Source: Bacillota bacterium
GTDB lineage: Bacteria; Bacillota; Clostridia; Oscillospirales; Ruminococcaceae
Reading direction: 5' to 3'
DNA length: 40,159 nucleotides
Assembly (NCBI GenBank): GCA_023412215.1
Contig: JAEYNX010000023.1
Location: forward strand, 1-40,159
The translations under genes and the position numbers were made by a program. The notes beneath the pieces were generated by a model. The model ran no database searches. It was not told the origin of the DNA and saw only the letters and a list, made by a program, of their open reading frames with translations. Of this stretch, positions 22,315 to 30,934 are shown one piece after another. Position 1 is the stretch's first letter. Every line of letters begins with the position of its first letter.

Positions 22315-22404
22315 ATGTCTTTTGTGAAGAATTTTTGCGGTTTATTTCTTATTGGAATTAGTATTATTACCCTATTTTTAATGCAGCCTTTGTGCGGCGG
22401 GTGA
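22315..22404 (+). CDS. Possible 29-residue hydrophobic peptide in the leader
   Basis: The open frame reads MSFVKNFCGLF, a hydrophobic core LIGISIITLFL, and ends MQPLCGG: a single membrane span with basic residues at the N-side. AAAAGG lies 8 nt before the ATG. It lies between the promoter at 22172-22200 and the transaldolase gene, so it would be co-transcribed. There is no family knowledge; it may be chance. Confidence 0.3.
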   Translation: MSFVKNFCGLFLIGISIITLFLMQPLCGG

Positions 22405-22503
22405 ATACTTACGGCTTTAAGTCCTGATATCGTATATAAAATGAAAGACGATGTCTTTTGATTTTTAAACCTTAAGATATCGCCGGAAAGGCATGGTAAA
22501 ACC

Positions 22504-23151
22504 ATGAAATTATTTTTAGACACCGCCAATGTAGACTATATCCGCGAGATCAACGACTTAGGCGTTATCTGCGGCGTAACCACCAACCCCAGCCTGATTG
22601 CAAAGGAAGGCCGCGATTTTAAAGAGGTGGTAACCGAGATCACCGGTATCGTAGACGGCCCCATCTCCGCCGAGGTTATCTCCCTCCAGGCAGAGGGCAT
22701 GGTTGAGGAGGCTCTTGAACTCGCGAAGATTCACAAGAACATCGTTATTAAGATTCCGATGTGCGCCGAGGGCTTAAAGGCCACCGCACAGCTCACCAAG
22801 AAGAAGATCAAAACCAACGTAACCCTTATCTTCTCCGCCGCGCAGGCGCTGCTCGCCGCAAGAGCGGGCGCAACCTTTGTAAGCCCGTTTGTGGGCAGAC
22901 TGGACGACGTGGGCGCTCACGGCGTAGAGCTGCTGGAGGAGATCGCGAACATCTTCTCGATTCACGGCATTGAGACCGAGATCATCGCCGCCAGCATCCG
23001 CAAGCCCGAGGATATAACCGCTGCCGCTCTGGCCGGCGCACACATCTCCACCGTTCCTTACGATGTAATGAAGAAGAGCATCGACCACCCGCTCACCACA
23101 CAGGGCATCGCGCGCTTCTTAAAGGATTGGGAGAGCGTACCGAAGAAGTAA
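22504..23151 (+). CDS. Transaldolase / fructose-6-phosphate aldolase family protein
   Basis: The 215-residue class I aldolase is of the short TalC/Fsa type. It starts MKLFLDTANVDYIREINDLG and carries GVTTNPSLIAKEG, VIKIPMCAEGLKA (Schiff-base Lys region), KTNVTLIFSAAQALLAARAGATFVSPFVGRLDD and IIAASIRKPED. Members with this length act as transaldolases in the pentose phosphate pathway or as fructose-6-phosphate aldolases; the sequence alone does not decide. The SD is weak (GGAAAGG about 12 nt upstream). The gene ends at a terminator. Confidence 0.94.
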   Translation: MKLFLDTANVDYIREINDLGVICGVTTNPSLIAKEGRDFKEVVTEITGIVDGPISAEVISLQAEGMVEEALELAKIHKNIVIKIPMCAEGLKATAQLTKKKIKTNVTLIFSAAQALLAARAGATFVSPFVGRLDDVGAHGVELLEEIANIFSIHGIETEIIAASIRKPEDITAAALAGAHISTVPYDVMKKSIDHPLTTQGIARFLKDWESVPKK

Positions 23152-23187
23152 TCTTACCGTTTCCTTTACACAATATTGTTTTAAAAT

Positions 23188-23220
23188 GCTCCGTCGTTTA
23201 TCGGCGGAGCTTGTCTTTTT
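23188..23220 (+). terminator. Terminator of the transaldolase-like gene
   Basis: A 9-bp stem GCTCCGTCG/CGGCGGAGC (23188-23196 with 23202-23210, one G-U pair) is followed by TTGTCTTTTT. Confidence 0.85.
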
Positions 23221-23279
23221 ATCACGGGGATGTTATAAGCTTTCTATAGGATTTTGGAACCATCTGGAGGATAGCAGCG

Positions 23280-23625
23280 ATGAAAATAAGCAAGCAAAAT
23301 GCGCAACACTATCATTAGGGCGACCTCTGCGACGGCTGGCATCTTTTAAAAAACGAGCAACTGCACATCCTTCACGAAAAAATGCCGCCCGACACTCAAG
23401 GTGCGGCACTGCCATCAGATTGCCCGCCGGTTCTTTTTTGTATTAACCGGTGAAGCGCAGATCGGGATAGAAGGGTAAGCCTATACGCTTAAGCCGCAGG
23501 AGGGCATTGAAGTGCCTCCTTTGGCCGCACACCGGATGATGAACCATTCCGAAGCAGATACCGAGTTTTTTGGTGGTATCGTCGCCCGGCAGTCACGGCG
23601 ACAGGGTAGCGACAGAGAGCAATAA
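23280..23625 (+). pseudogene. Disrupted cupin-domain gene
   Basis: GGAGG 9 nt before ATG 23280 opens MKISKQNAQHYH, then a TAG (23316-23318) where the family has Trp, then GDLCDGWHLLKNEQLHILHE. After KMPPD the frame shifts near 23385-23395 and continues RHCHQIARRFFFVLTGEAQI. This includes the metal-binding HxH, a TAA at 23476-23478, and AYTLKPQEGIEVPPLAAHRM, ending at a stop at 23623-23625. This is a small cupin (mannose-6-phosphate isomerase-like) with at least two nonsense changes and one frameshift, about 115 codons long. Codon use is like the host, so it is a local gene that died recently. Confidence 0.85.
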
Positions 23626-23806
23626 GCCCATAAATACACTTTAGTTTGCCAATTCGATCATCTTTTCTGTTGTTAAAATAATAAAAAATTCCGTAAAAGC
23701 TTTAAATTGCTACACACTGTGCCGCGAATTCCCTCTCATATTCATTCTTTGGCGGACTACAATAATAGTGCAAACGCTAATTCTAAAATTTAAGGAGTGT
23801 AGAATT

Positions 23807-24004
23807 ATGGCCAGCAACAGTAACAGAATCATCGTTCCTCAGGCTCGTGAAGCTATGAACCGTTTCAAGATGGAAGCAGCCACCGAGGTTGGTGTAAATC
23901 TGAAGCAAGGCTACAACGGCGATCTTACCTCCAGACAGGCCGGCTCTATCGGCGGTCAGATGGTTAAAAAGATGATCGAGGCGTACGAAAACTCCGCGAA
24001 GTAG
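23807..24004 (+). CDS. Alpha/beta-type small acid-soluble spore protein
   Basis: The 65-residue SASP coats and protects DNA in the dormant spore. It has IIVPQAREAMNRFKMEAATEVGVNL, followed by the family pattern GYNGDLTSRQAGSIGGQMVKKMI, which includes the GPR protease region. ATG 23807 has AAGGAG 9 nt upstream; the longer open frame from 23768 is not needed. Family members are made in the forespore under sigma-G; I could not find a convincing sigma-G promoter in 23626-23790. The gene shows that the organism forms spores. Confidence 0.96.
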   Translation: MASNSNRIIVPQAREAMNRFKMEAATEVGVNLKQGYNGDLTSRQAGSIGGQMVKKMIEAYENSAK

Positions 24005-24054
24005 TTAAGCGGTAGAGCATTCTTCGGCTGAATTTTAAAGCGGATAATGCAAAG

Positions 24055-24084
24055 GGGGCTTGCGTGCAATTGTACGCAAGCCCC
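24055..24084. terminator. Bidirectional terminator
   Basis: A perfect 11-bp stem GGGGCTTGCGT/ACGCAAGCCCC (24055-24065 with 24074-24084) lies between the SASP gene and the leftward coiled-coil gene. Leftward it runs into CTTTGC, rightward into TACTTATTTA. Confidence 0.8.
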
Positions 24085-24091
24085 TACTTAT

Positions 24092-25237
24092 TTAACGGTT
24101 GCGGTAGTCATCAAAGCGCTTTCGAAAGTTATCCTTCTGCGGGGCGGGCTCGTCCGCCCATATGGGCGCCGAAAAGAGCGGGTCGGCGCCGATGGCCTCT
24201 TCCACAAAATCATCCTCGGCATCCTCTTTGGCCGCTGCCTTGCTTGCGTGTATCGATTCGCGCTTTAACTTAATTCCGGGCCAGTACCGCCGCTTTACGG
24301 GTGGCGTCTCTTCTGCGGGCTCGTCCGCCTCGGCCTGCTTATCGGCGACTCTTGGCGTGGTTGATTGAGCGTCCTGCTGCAGGTCTGCGAGGGCCAGAAG
24401 GGGCGAATAGCCTTTATCGCTTGGCTCCCCGTCTTCCGGCTCCGAGGGCTGTACAGCGGGCTCGTCGTAAGTTTCCACCAGCTTGGCCTCCACCTCCAGT
24501 GTGATCTTCTCCTGCGGCGGCTCGTCCGGTTCGGTATAGAAATACGGCTCACCGAAATCGAACGGCGCTACTACCTCCGGTTCAAAATCCGGGGTGGGAG
24601 GCTCCTCAATCTCCAGGTGTGCGTTGCCGATAAACGCGCTGATATCCGCAAAGCTTCCGGCAATCCGGTTTTCGAGATCGCTTAGGTTCTTGCGAAACTC
24701 GCTGATATCCGAACGGAAGAAATCCGGCTGTTTGGCAGCGGTATCCACTGCGGCGCTTTCGGAGGGGGCATAGCGCTCGGTTTTCTGCTTCGTTTCCACA
24801 ATCAGTTCCGAAAGCTGGTGGCGCAGCTCGTCAAGCTGGGTGCATTGATCCTCCAAGCTTTCCGCCCGCGCGGCGAGGGTGGTGTTTTCGTCCAAGCTTT
24901 GCTGCAAGGCGCCCGCGAGCTGCCCCGCCTCGTCGTTTTTCTGCTCGTAGGCGGTTTTATACTGCTCAAGATGGCTTAATAATTGCGCGTGCTCCCGCTC
25001 AAGATCAGCAGCGCGCCGCTGCTCTGCCTTTAGCCGCTCGGTTAGCTCCTGGTTCTCTGTTTCAAGCTGTGTCGCACGTTCCCGCAGGCGGGTATTCTCC
25101 TGCTTTTCGTGTATCAGCAGCAGCTTGTACTTGTTTTCGGCAGCCGATGTTGGTGTAATCGTTTTTGGTGCGTTTGTGGCAGCGTTGTCTGTGCTGTTTC
25201 CTGCAACGGTAACCCGAAAGATTCTGTTGGCGCCCAC
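24092..25237 (-). CDS. Long coiled-coil protein of unknown function
   Basis: The 381-residue cytosolic protein has three parts. They are a short N-terminal segment (MGANRIFRVTVAGNST), a coiled coil from about 35 to 165 (KYKLLLIHEKQENTRLRERA and following heptads), and an acidic, proline-rich low-complexity C-terminal half ending NFRKRFDDYRNR. It is not recognised. The layout resembles scaffold or division-associated proteins such as DivIVA-like ones, but the DivIVA N-terminal motif is absent. The GTG start has AGGAGG 9 nt upstream. It has its own promoter and shares a terminator with the SASP gene. Confidence 0.8.
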   Translation of the reverse strand: MGANRIFRVTVAGNSTDNAATNAPKTITPTSAAENKYKLLLIHEKQENTRLRERATQLETENQELTERLKAEQRRAADLEREHAQLLSHLEQYKTAYEQKNDEAGQLAGALQQSLDENTTLAARAESLEDQCTQLDELRHQLSELIVETKQKTERYAPSESAAVDTAAKQPDFFRSDISEFRKNLSDLENRIAGSFADISAFIGNAHLEIEEPPTPDFEPEVVAPFDFGEPYFYTEPDEPPQEKITLEVEAKLVETYDEPAVQPSEPEDGEPSDKGYSPLLALADLQQDAQSTTPRVADKQAEADEPAEETPPVKRRYWPGIKLKRESIHASKAAAKEDAEDDFVEEAIGADPLFSAPIWADEPAPQKDNFRKRFDDYRNR

Positions 25238-25310
25238 CGCGTTTTGCCTCCTGTGCCGCTAGCATTCCGTGAAAATTGCGTAAAAATCCAACATAAAGCC
25301 TATTACGAAT

Positions 25311-25339
25311 AGTATAACAATACATACCCTTAAAAGCAA
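25311..25339 (-). promoter_or_regulatory. SigA promoter of the coiled-coil gene
   Basis: Reading leftward: TTGCTT (25339-25334), 17-nt spacer, TATACT (25316-25311), about 75 nt before the start. Confidence 0.75.
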
Positions 25340-25451
25340 TTGTAATGTTTTTATTAAACAAGATTCTTTCTTTGCCGTTAACAATATTTCGCTATACTTT
25401 TTTACGAAATAGTGGTATACTCTCAATGTAGACAAAAAGCGTACACAATTA

Positions 25452-25482
25452 AAAAGGAATGCCCTTTAGAGACATTCCTTTT
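25452..25482 (-). terminator. Terminator of the deacetylase gene
   Basis: A 10-bp stem AAAAGGAATG/CATTCCTTTT (25452-25461 with 25473-25482). Reading leftward it is followed by TTTTTAATTG-type sequence. Confidence 0.75.
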
Positions 25483-25501
25483 ATCTAAACTATAAGAATC
25501 C

Positions 25502-26500
25502 CTATTGAATAATAGACGCGTCCCTGCTGGCTTCTTCGGAAGCCTGCGGCTCGCCCGCGAGGTCAAAGGTGGCAAGCTCGTAGCCCTTGGCCCTGAAATT
25601 ATCGATCACCGCCCCCAGAATCTCGCTGTTATCCTTGGATACCGCATGCAAGAGGTAGATGCCGCCCGAGTGGGGGTTGGCGGTCACCTTGGCAAGCGCC
25701 GCGTCGTAGCCCATCTGGTTAGCCGGGTCCCAGTCTGAGTAGGCGAAGCTCCAGAAGATATTCAGGTAGCCCAGCGAGTGTGCGAGTGCCAGTGTCCGCT
25801 CCGAAAAATCCCCTTGCGGCGGGCGGAACAGCCACATCTCATAGCCGAAGTTCTGCACCACATAGTCATGCAGGGTCATGATCTCCGCCTTGCCCTCGTC
25901 AAGCGTCTTGTCGGGCATGGAGGGGTGGGTGGTGCTGTGGTTGCCCACGATATGGCCTTCGTCGATCATCCGCTGCACCAGCGCGGGGTTGCGCTTGGCA
26001 AAATCGTAGGTTACAAAGAATACAGCGGAAACACCCTTTTCCTTCAGCGTATCCAGAATAGTGGGGGTATAGCCGTTTTCGTAGCCCTCATCGAAGGTGA
26101 GGTAGATTTTGCCGTTGTCCGGCCCGATAAAGTACGAGCCGTATTTGCCGTACTTTTCCTGCAACTGTACCGGCGCTTCCGGACGCCCGTCCGCGTCTAG
26201 GCGGGTACCCGGCCCCCATTGCACCTTGGTATTGCTCAGGGCGGCGAGGTCCTCGTACTCCGGCGAGATCACCGGCTTCACGGGCGCCTCGGGCACCTCC
26301 GGCCCGGAGGACTCCGTCTGCGGGGTGCTCACTGCCGGCGGGGGCAGGCTTTCGGGCTGTGAAGAAGGCTCGGTGGAGGACGGAGCGGCGGAGGACGGTG
26401 GCTGCGCCCCGGTGCCGTCGAGCAGCGAGTAGGTGCACGAAGTTAACATAAAAAGCAATGCGGCAAGCATTGCGCCGGTTTTAAGATAACGTTTCAACAA
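25502..26500 (-). CDS. pdaA: Lipoprotein polysaccharide deacetylase, PdaA-like (spore cortex muramic lactam)
   Basis: The 332-residue protein has a lipobox MLTSC (Cys22), a Pro/Ser-rich spacer to about residue 75, and a NodB deacetylase domain. Motif 1 is YLTFDEGYENGYT, the metal site is HIVGNHSTTHPSMP, and RPPQGDFSERTLALAHSLGY and FWSFAYSDWDP follow. The TFDxGYENGYT form is typical of PdaA, which removes the acetyl group from muramic acid so that muramic-delta-lactam can form in spore cortex. Glu replaces the usual second acidic/Asn residue in TFDEG. The start is TTG behind AAGGAG; a second TTG follows directly. It acts outside the membrane in spore formation. Confidence 0.9.
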   Translation of the reverse strand: MLKRYLKTGAMLAALLFMLTSCTYSLLDGTGAQPPSSAAPSSTEPSSQPESLPPPAVSTPQTESSGPEVPEAPVKPVISPEYEDLAALSNTKVQWGPGTRLDADGRPEAPVQLQEKYGKYGSYFIGPDNGKIYLTFDEGYENGYTPTILDTLKEKGVSAVFFVTYDFAKRNPALVQRMIDEGHIVGNHSTTHPSMPDKTLDEGKAEIMTLHDYVVQNFGYEMWLFRPPQGDFSERTLALAHSLGYLNIFWSFAYSDWDPANQMGYDAALAKVTANPHSGGIYLLHAVSKDNSEILGAVIDNFRAKGYELATFDLAGEPQASEEASRDASIIQ

Positions 26501-26660
26501 GTTTCGCTCCTTTTATAAAAACCAAAAGTTAACATAATGTTACCGAATATATCCCTAAAATTAACCTTACGACAAAACGTGGCCCCTGTCAAGCCACAGA
26601 ACTAGTGTGTGTGAAATGCCTTCAAAAATTCGCGAGCTTAATACTAATTTCATAAGAAAT

Positions 26661-26701
26661 ATTCTTCACAAAAGGCATAAGCGAGGCCTTTTGTGAAGAA
26701 T
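26661..26701. repeat. 16-bp perfect inverted repeat upstream of eno
   Basis: ATTCTTCACAAAAGGC (26661-26676) and its complement (26686-26701) flank a 9-nt loop. Rightward it is followed by TCTTTCTATATTTTT, so it may terminate stray transcription before the eno promoter. Confidence 0.7.
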
Positions 26702-26783
26702 TCTTTCTATATTTTTAATTAAAATAAGTATAAGATATTTGTCTGAAATAACCCCGGGCGCCAACCATATAACCAAGGAATAT

Positions 26784-26792
26784 TGGTATAAT
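26784..26792 (+). promoter_or_regulatory. Extended -10 promoter of eno
   Basis: TGGTATAAT is a perfect -10 (26787-26792) with an upstream TG. No good -35 is seen 17 nt upstream. The leader is about 50 nt. Confidence 0.6.
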
Positions 26793-26848
26793 TTAGTGGT
26801 TCAAGTGAACAATAAACATAATCTATGCAAAAAGGAGTGTATCAAAAC

Positions 26849-28135
26849 ATGAGCGAGGTAAAGATAACAAGGGTTTACGGCAGAGAGATTTTAGATTCGC
26901 GCGGCAACCCCACGGTAGAGGCGCAGGTGACGCTTTCAAACGGCGTAACGGCGATGGCGAGCGTGCCGAGCGGGGCCTCCACCGGCATCTTCGAGGCGCA
27001 TGAGCTGCGCGACGGCGACGCCGACCGCTACGGCGGCAAGGGCGTTACCAAGGCGGTGAGCAATGTCAGCGGCGAGATCAACAGCGCACTGACCGGTATG
27101 GGCGTCGGCAGCATTCAGGCCATCGACCGCCGCATGATCGAGCTCGACGGCACCGAGAACAAAACCCGCCTGGGTGCCAACGCCATGCTGGCGGTTTCGC
27201 TGGCCGCGGCACGCGCCGCCGCACAGAGTGTGGGGATACCGCTTTACCGCTACCTTGGCGGTGCGCAGGCACGTATGCTGCCCGTACCGATGATGAACAT
27301 CCTAAACGGCGGCGCGCACGCCTCCAACAATGTGGATATTCAGGAGTTTATGGTAATGCCCGTGGGCGCGCCGAGCTTTAAGGAAGGGCTGCGCTATTGC
27401 GCGGAGATCTACGCCGCCCTCGGCAAGCTGTTAAAGAAGAAGGGGCTTTCCACCGCGGTAGGCGACGAGGGCGGTTTCGCGCCCGACCTTGCCAGCGACG
27501 AGGATGCCGTCAAGCTGATTTTAGAGGCTGCCGAAACGGCGGGCTACATCGGCGGCGAGGATATTATGATCGCCCTTGACGCCGCTTCCTCGGAGTGGTA
27601 CGACGAGGGCAGCTATACCCTGCCCAAGAAGAGCCTCACCTACACCCCCGAGCAGATGATCGATTACTGGGACGATCTTGTAACCAAGTACCCCATCATC
27701 TCGATAGAGGACGGCGTGGGCGAGCAGGACTTTGACGCGTGGCAGGCGCTTACCCGCCGCATGGGCGAGCGGGTGCAGTTGGTGGGCGACGACCTGTTTG
27801 TAACCAACGTAAAACGCCTCAAACAGGGTATTTCTTTGGGTGCCGCCAACTCCATTCTGGTAAAGGTAAACCAGATCGGCACGCTGAGCGAGGCCTTGGA
27901 GGCTGTACTCACGGCGCAGAAGGCGGGCTATACCACCATCATCTCCCACCGCAGCGGTGAAACCGAGGACAGCTTTATCGCCGACATCGCGGTTGCCACC
28001 AACGCGGGCCAGATCAAAACAGGCGCCCCGGCGCGCAGCGACCGCGTGGCGAAATATAACCGCCTGCTGCGCATCGAGGAGCATCTGGGTGACGCCGCGC
28101 TTTACTTGGGCAAAGGCACCTTTAACCGTTCGTAG
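26849..28135 (+). CDS. eno: Enolase
   Basis: Enolase turns 2-phosphoglycerate into phosphoenolpyruvate in glycolysis. The 428 residues start MSEVKITRVYGREILDSRGNPTVE. Catalytic and metal motifs are all present: GGAHASNNVDIQEFMVMP, VGDEGGFAPDL, IALDAASSEWYD, IEDGVGEQDFDAW, VGDDLFVTN, LVKVNQIGTLSEALEAV and SHRSGETEDSFIADIAVA. ATG 26849 is the family start with AAGGAG 11 nt upstream; the longer frame from 26825 is not needed. It is a single-gene unit from its own promoter. The CofE-like gene follows 110 nt later and may be read through. Confidence 0.98.
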   Translation: MSEVKITRVYGREILDSRGNPTVEAQVTLSNGVTAMASVPSGASTGIFEAHELRDGDADRYGGKGVTKAVSNVSGEINSALTGMGVGSIQAIDRRMIELDGTENKTRLGANAMLAVSLAAARAAAQSVGIPLYRYLGGAQARMLPVPMMNILNGGAHASNNVDIQEFMVMPVGAPSFKEGLRYCAEIYAALGKLLKKKGLSTAVGDEGGFAPDLASDEDAVKLILEAAETAGYIGGEDIMIALDAASSEWYDEGSYTLPKKSLTYTPEQMIDYWDDLVTKYPIISIEDGVGEQDFDAWQALTRRMGERVQLVGDDLFVTNVKRLKQGISLGAANSILVKVNQIGTLSEALEAVLTAQKAGYTTIISHRSGETEDSFIADIAVATNAGQIKTGAPARSDRVAKYNRLLRIEEHLGDAALYLGKGTFNRS

Positions 28136-28244
28136 GCAATCGGTTCGCGCGTTGTGGGTGAAGGAAAAGGGTTGCAATTCCCAATCAAACGGAATATACT
28201 AGTGTTTGGTGTACCACAATGTAAACGATAGGACGGTTCAAACG

Positions 28245-28943
28245 ATGAGTGATGAGCTTCTTGTAAATGAAGAGAAAAACGGCGTTATTACCGTGGGCGG
28301 CGTAGACTATGTTCGATACGCGATCAAAACCCACGTGATTACTGATAAAGACAACATCTGCGATGTGGCGGCAAAGTATGCAAAGCCCCACGTGCAGCCG
28401 GGCGATATCTTTTTTGTGTCGGAAAAGGCGGTGGCCTGCACCCAAAAGCGCGCCATCCGCATGAAGGATATCCATCCGCGCCCGCTGGCTACCTTTTTAA
28501 GCAAGTTTGTGCTCAAAACCCCCTACGGCATCGGCCTCGGCATCCCTGAGACCATGGAGATGGCGCTGCGGGAATGCGGCACCCTCAAGATTTTATTTGC
28601 GGCGTTCATTTCGGCCATCGGCAAGCTGTTCCATCAGCGCGGGTGGTTTTATGTAATCGCGGGCACAAAGGCAAGGTCTATCGACGGCCCCTGCAGCTAT
28701 ACGCTGCCTCCTTACAACGAGTACGTCGTGCTCGCTCCCGCGGAGCCGGACAAGGTGGCAAAAGACCTCTCACAGGCGCTGGGCTGCCCCGCCACGGTGG
28801 TGGATATCAACGACCTTGAGGGTGCCATCCTCGGTACCTCCTCCAAGGAGATGGACAGGGAGTGGCTCTGCAAGCTGCTCAAGGACAACCCCCTTGGCCA
28901 GACCAACGAACAAACCCCGATGGGGCTTATCCGAAAGGCTTAA
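28245..28943 (+). CDS. Coenzyme F420-0:gamma-glutamyl ligase (CofE)-like protein
   Basis: The 232-residue protein has the CofE-like core: YAIKTHVITDKDNICDVAAKYA, GDIFFVSEKAVACTQKRA, TPYGIGLGIPETMEMALRECG, RSIDGPCSYTLPPYNEYVVL, VDINDLEGAILGTS and the end KDNPLGQTNEQTPMGLIRK. True CofE adds glutamate to F420-0, but Clostridia are not known for F420, so the real substrate of this Firmicute subgroup is unknown. The start is ATG 28245 (AGGA 11 nt upstream); the TTG at 28206 has no SD. A clean terminator follows. Confidence 0.88.
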   Translation: MSDELLVNEEKNGVITVGGVDYVRYAIKTHVITDKDNICDVAAKYAKPHVQPGDIFFVSEKAVACTQKRAIRMKDIHPRPLATFLSKFVLKTPYGIGLGIPETMEMALRECGTLKILFAAFISAIGKLFHQRGWFYVIAGTKARSIDGPCSYTLPPYNEYVVLAPAEPDKVAKDLSQALGCPATVVDINDLEGAILGTSSKEMDREWLCKLLKDNPLGQTNEQTPMGLIRKA

Positions 28944-28956
28944 TTCAATCGTACAA

Positions 28957-28992
28957 GGCGCCGGGAAACCGGCGTCTTTCGTTTTTTGTTTT
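28957..28992 (+). terminator. Terminator of the CofE-like gene
   Basis: GGCGCCGG-gaaa-CCGGCGTC (28957-28976), an 8-bp stem with a GNRA loop, is followed by TTTCGTTTTTTG. Confidence 0.9.
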
Positions 28993-29174
28993 TTATGAGG
29001 TGTTTCCCATCCTTGCGCGCTAAGGCGCGTATTAAGCGTGTCCCCTTAACTTCAAGGCATACAAAAATCCATGCGGAAAATGGTGACCTTTTTTACCCTG
29101 CTTTTCAGTCTAAAACCAAACCTGTCCCAATATACTTGTTCATATATGAATTGCAACAAGGGGGACTTACAATC

Positions 29175-29801
29175 ATGAGCTCAGGGTACAACGCAAGCAC
29201 CACCGCCATGAAAAACCCGGATATCCTCTCCTTTGGCCACCGATTGCCCGAAAGCCTGAACGTGGTGTCGATTCTAAACGGCGGCGAATGGGTCACGCAG
29301 GTGAACTTCGGCGGCAGCTATCGCATTCGCGGAATTGTCGTGCAGAGCGTATACGACGGCGGCACGCTCTCGCTGGGGATCAACGACCGGCTTATCAACG
29401 CCGTTTACCGCTTCACCGCAGAAGAGGAGGACGGCATCAACCGTTTCAGCGAGTCCCTTACCCAGCACTGTGACATCGGCTTGTACATATGCCCCTTCAA
29501 GCCCCGGCGCACCCTGCTGCACCACGGCTTTTTGCACAGAACCCTGCCCGTTGTAAGCGAGGTGACGCGCATCGGCAGCGGCTACGAGGTAGACTTTGTG
29601 GGGCTTTGCGAGCACACCGAGATCAACTGCAGCGACAAGTCGGTTTTATGCCAGACCGGCATCAGCGAGTATTACCGCGCGGTGCTGGACCCGGTAAACA
29701 ACCTTTCTACCCTGTTTCGGCGCGAGAAAACGGGCGACCGCGTGATCTCAGTCACCGATACCCTCTCCGGCATGCCGATTTATACCCCGAAGGGGCTTTA
29801 A
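29175..29801 (+). CDS. Unknown protein, beta-rich
   Basis: The 208-residue protein starts MSSGYNASTTAMKNPDILSF. It continues as likely strands (EWVTQVNFGGSYRIRGIVVQSVYDGGTLSLG, YRFTAEEEDGINRFSESL, GYEVDFVGLCEH), with one Cys-containing region NCSDKSVLCQ. There is no signal peptide or membrane helix, and I recognise no family. ATG 29175 follows AGGGGGA at a good distance; the longer frame from 28986 overlaps the terminator and is not credible. It is a stand-alone gene between two terminators. Confidence 0.65.
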   Translation: MSSGYNASTTAMKNPDILSFGHRLPESLNVVSILNGGEWVTQVNFGGSYRIRGIVVQSVYDGGTLSLGINDRLINAVYRFTAEEEDGINRFSESLTQHCDIGLYICPFKPRRTLLHHGFLHRTLPVVSEVTRIGSGYEVDFVGLCEHTEINCSDKSVLCQTGISEYYRAVLDPVNNLSTLFRREKTGDRVISVTDTLSGMPIYTPKGL

Positions 29802-29826
29802 ACAGACAGGCAGTCTTCTTTGCCGC

Positions 29827-29858
29827 AAAAAGGCGCGGTTTTACGCCGTGCCTTTTTT
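29827..29858 (+). terminator. Terminator after the unknown gene
   Basis: AAAAAGGCGCGG/CCGTGCCTTTTTT: a 7-bp GC stem with one G-U pair, flanked by A/T pairs, with loop TTTTACG (29839-29845). Confidence 0.85.
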
Positions 29859-29890
29859 GCGCCCCGCCATGCTTTACGCAAGGTGGTGGG

Positions 29891-29919
29891 GTGAAAAGGC
29901 AGCCGTTTTATGCTATAAT
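29891..29919 (+). promoter_or_regulatory. SigA promoter of the hydrolase gene
   Basis: GTGAAA (29891-29896), 17-nt spacer, TATAAT (29914-29919), with an extended -10 TG. Confidence 0.7.
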
Positions 29920-29957
29920 TTATGATAAGGAAAACGCTACACGGATGAGGTATGGAT

Positions 29958-30881
29958 ATGTGGGGGCTGTATATCCTTTGCGCGCTGGGCACCCTATTGA
30001 TGGTTGTTTATGTCGTGGCGGCGGCGGTTATCGCAAAGGCGGTGCTGCGCCCGCAAAAGCGGGATTACGACGCCGTTTGGCGTTCGGAGCGCGAATGCGG
30101 CAACATACTGGAGCCGGATTATTATACGCTTAAAAGCGAAGAACTTACCCTGCAAAGCGAGCGGGGCTACCGCCTGTTTGCCCACTACTACCGCGCGCCA
30201 AACCCCAAGGGCGTGTATCTGCTTTTCAACCACGGGCACACCTACCCCTATATCAGCGCCATCAAATACCTGCCGCTCTTTCTGCCGCGCGGGATCAACG
30301 TCATCATCCCCGACCACGTGGGGCACGGGTTAAGCGACGACGGCTTTGTCACCTTCGGCTACTACGAGCACCGCGACTCAATGCGCTGGGTGGGCAAACT
30401 TGAGGCGTTCGCAAAGGCGGACGGGGTAAAAAATCCTATTTTCGGCGTGATGGGCGAGTCGATGGGCGCTGCGATCACGCTCTTGATGGCAAGCCGCGAC
30501 CGTCGTTTAAGCTTCTGTATTGCCGACTGCGCCTATACCTCGTGGGGCGAGATCATCCGCCATCAGGTGGCAAGCGGGTACCCGCGCCCGCTGCTGTGCG
30601 CCGTGCCGCTCGCCAAGGTGTTTATCCGTCTGGTGTCGGGCGCGCGGGTGAAGGAGGTCGATGCGCTAAAGGCCGCGCAAAGTCTGACGATTCCGGCCCT
30701 TATCATTCACGGCGGCGCGGATAAAAAGGTGCCCACCGAGATGGGCAGGCGCCTAGGGGCGGCAGGCCAAAGCCTCCGTTACCTGGAGGTGGCGGGCGCC
30801 ACACACGCCAATTCTATCGCTGTCGATTACCAGCTTTATAAACGCACGGTGGATGAGTTTTTAACGAGCGTTGGATTGTAA
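29958..30881 (+). CDS. Membrane-anchored alpha/beta hydrolase
   Basis: The 307-residue protein begins with a membrane anchor (LYILCALGTLLMVVYVVAAAVIA, about 4-27). It then has an alpha/beta hydrolase core: oxyanion region FNHGHTYPYIS, nucleophile elbow GVMGESMGAAI (Ser in GESMG), acid in HGGADKKVP, and catalytic His in GATHANSI. The substrate is unknown; the form is that of serine aminopeptidase/monoacylglycerol lipase-like esterases. ATG 29958 has GAGG 7 nt upstream; ATG 29952 lies against the SD. Pullulanase follows 53 nt later and may share the transcript. Confidence 0.88.
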   Translation: MWGLYILCALGTLLMVVYVVAAAVIAKAVLRPQKRDYDAVWRSERECGNILEPDYYTLKSEELTLQSERGYRLFAHYYRAPNPKGVYLLFNHGHTYPYISAIKYLPLFLPRGINVIIPDHVGHGLSDDGFVTFGYYEHRDSMRWVGKLEAFAKADGVKNPIFGVMGESMGAAITLLMASRDRRLSFCIADCAYTSWGEIIRHQVASGYPRPLLCAVPLAKVFIRLVSGARVKEVDALKAAQSLTIPALIIHGGADKKVPTEMGRRLGAAGQSLRYLEVAGATHANSIAVDYQLYKRTVDEFLTSVGL

Positions 30882-30934
30882 ACTTCATCTTACATAGACT
30901 GTAAAAGATACTTGCTTAATGGTGGTAAAATTGT

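Noticed and set aside
22318..26702. 15-base word CTTTTGTGAAGAATT shared by the transaldolase leader and the hairpin before eno
   Set aside because: A single 15-base match between AT-rich sequences in 40 kb is expected about once by chance.
28986..29174. 63-residue N-terminal extension of the unknown gene
   Set aside because: It begins inside the terminator of the previous gene and has no SD; the internal ATG at 29175 has a good one.
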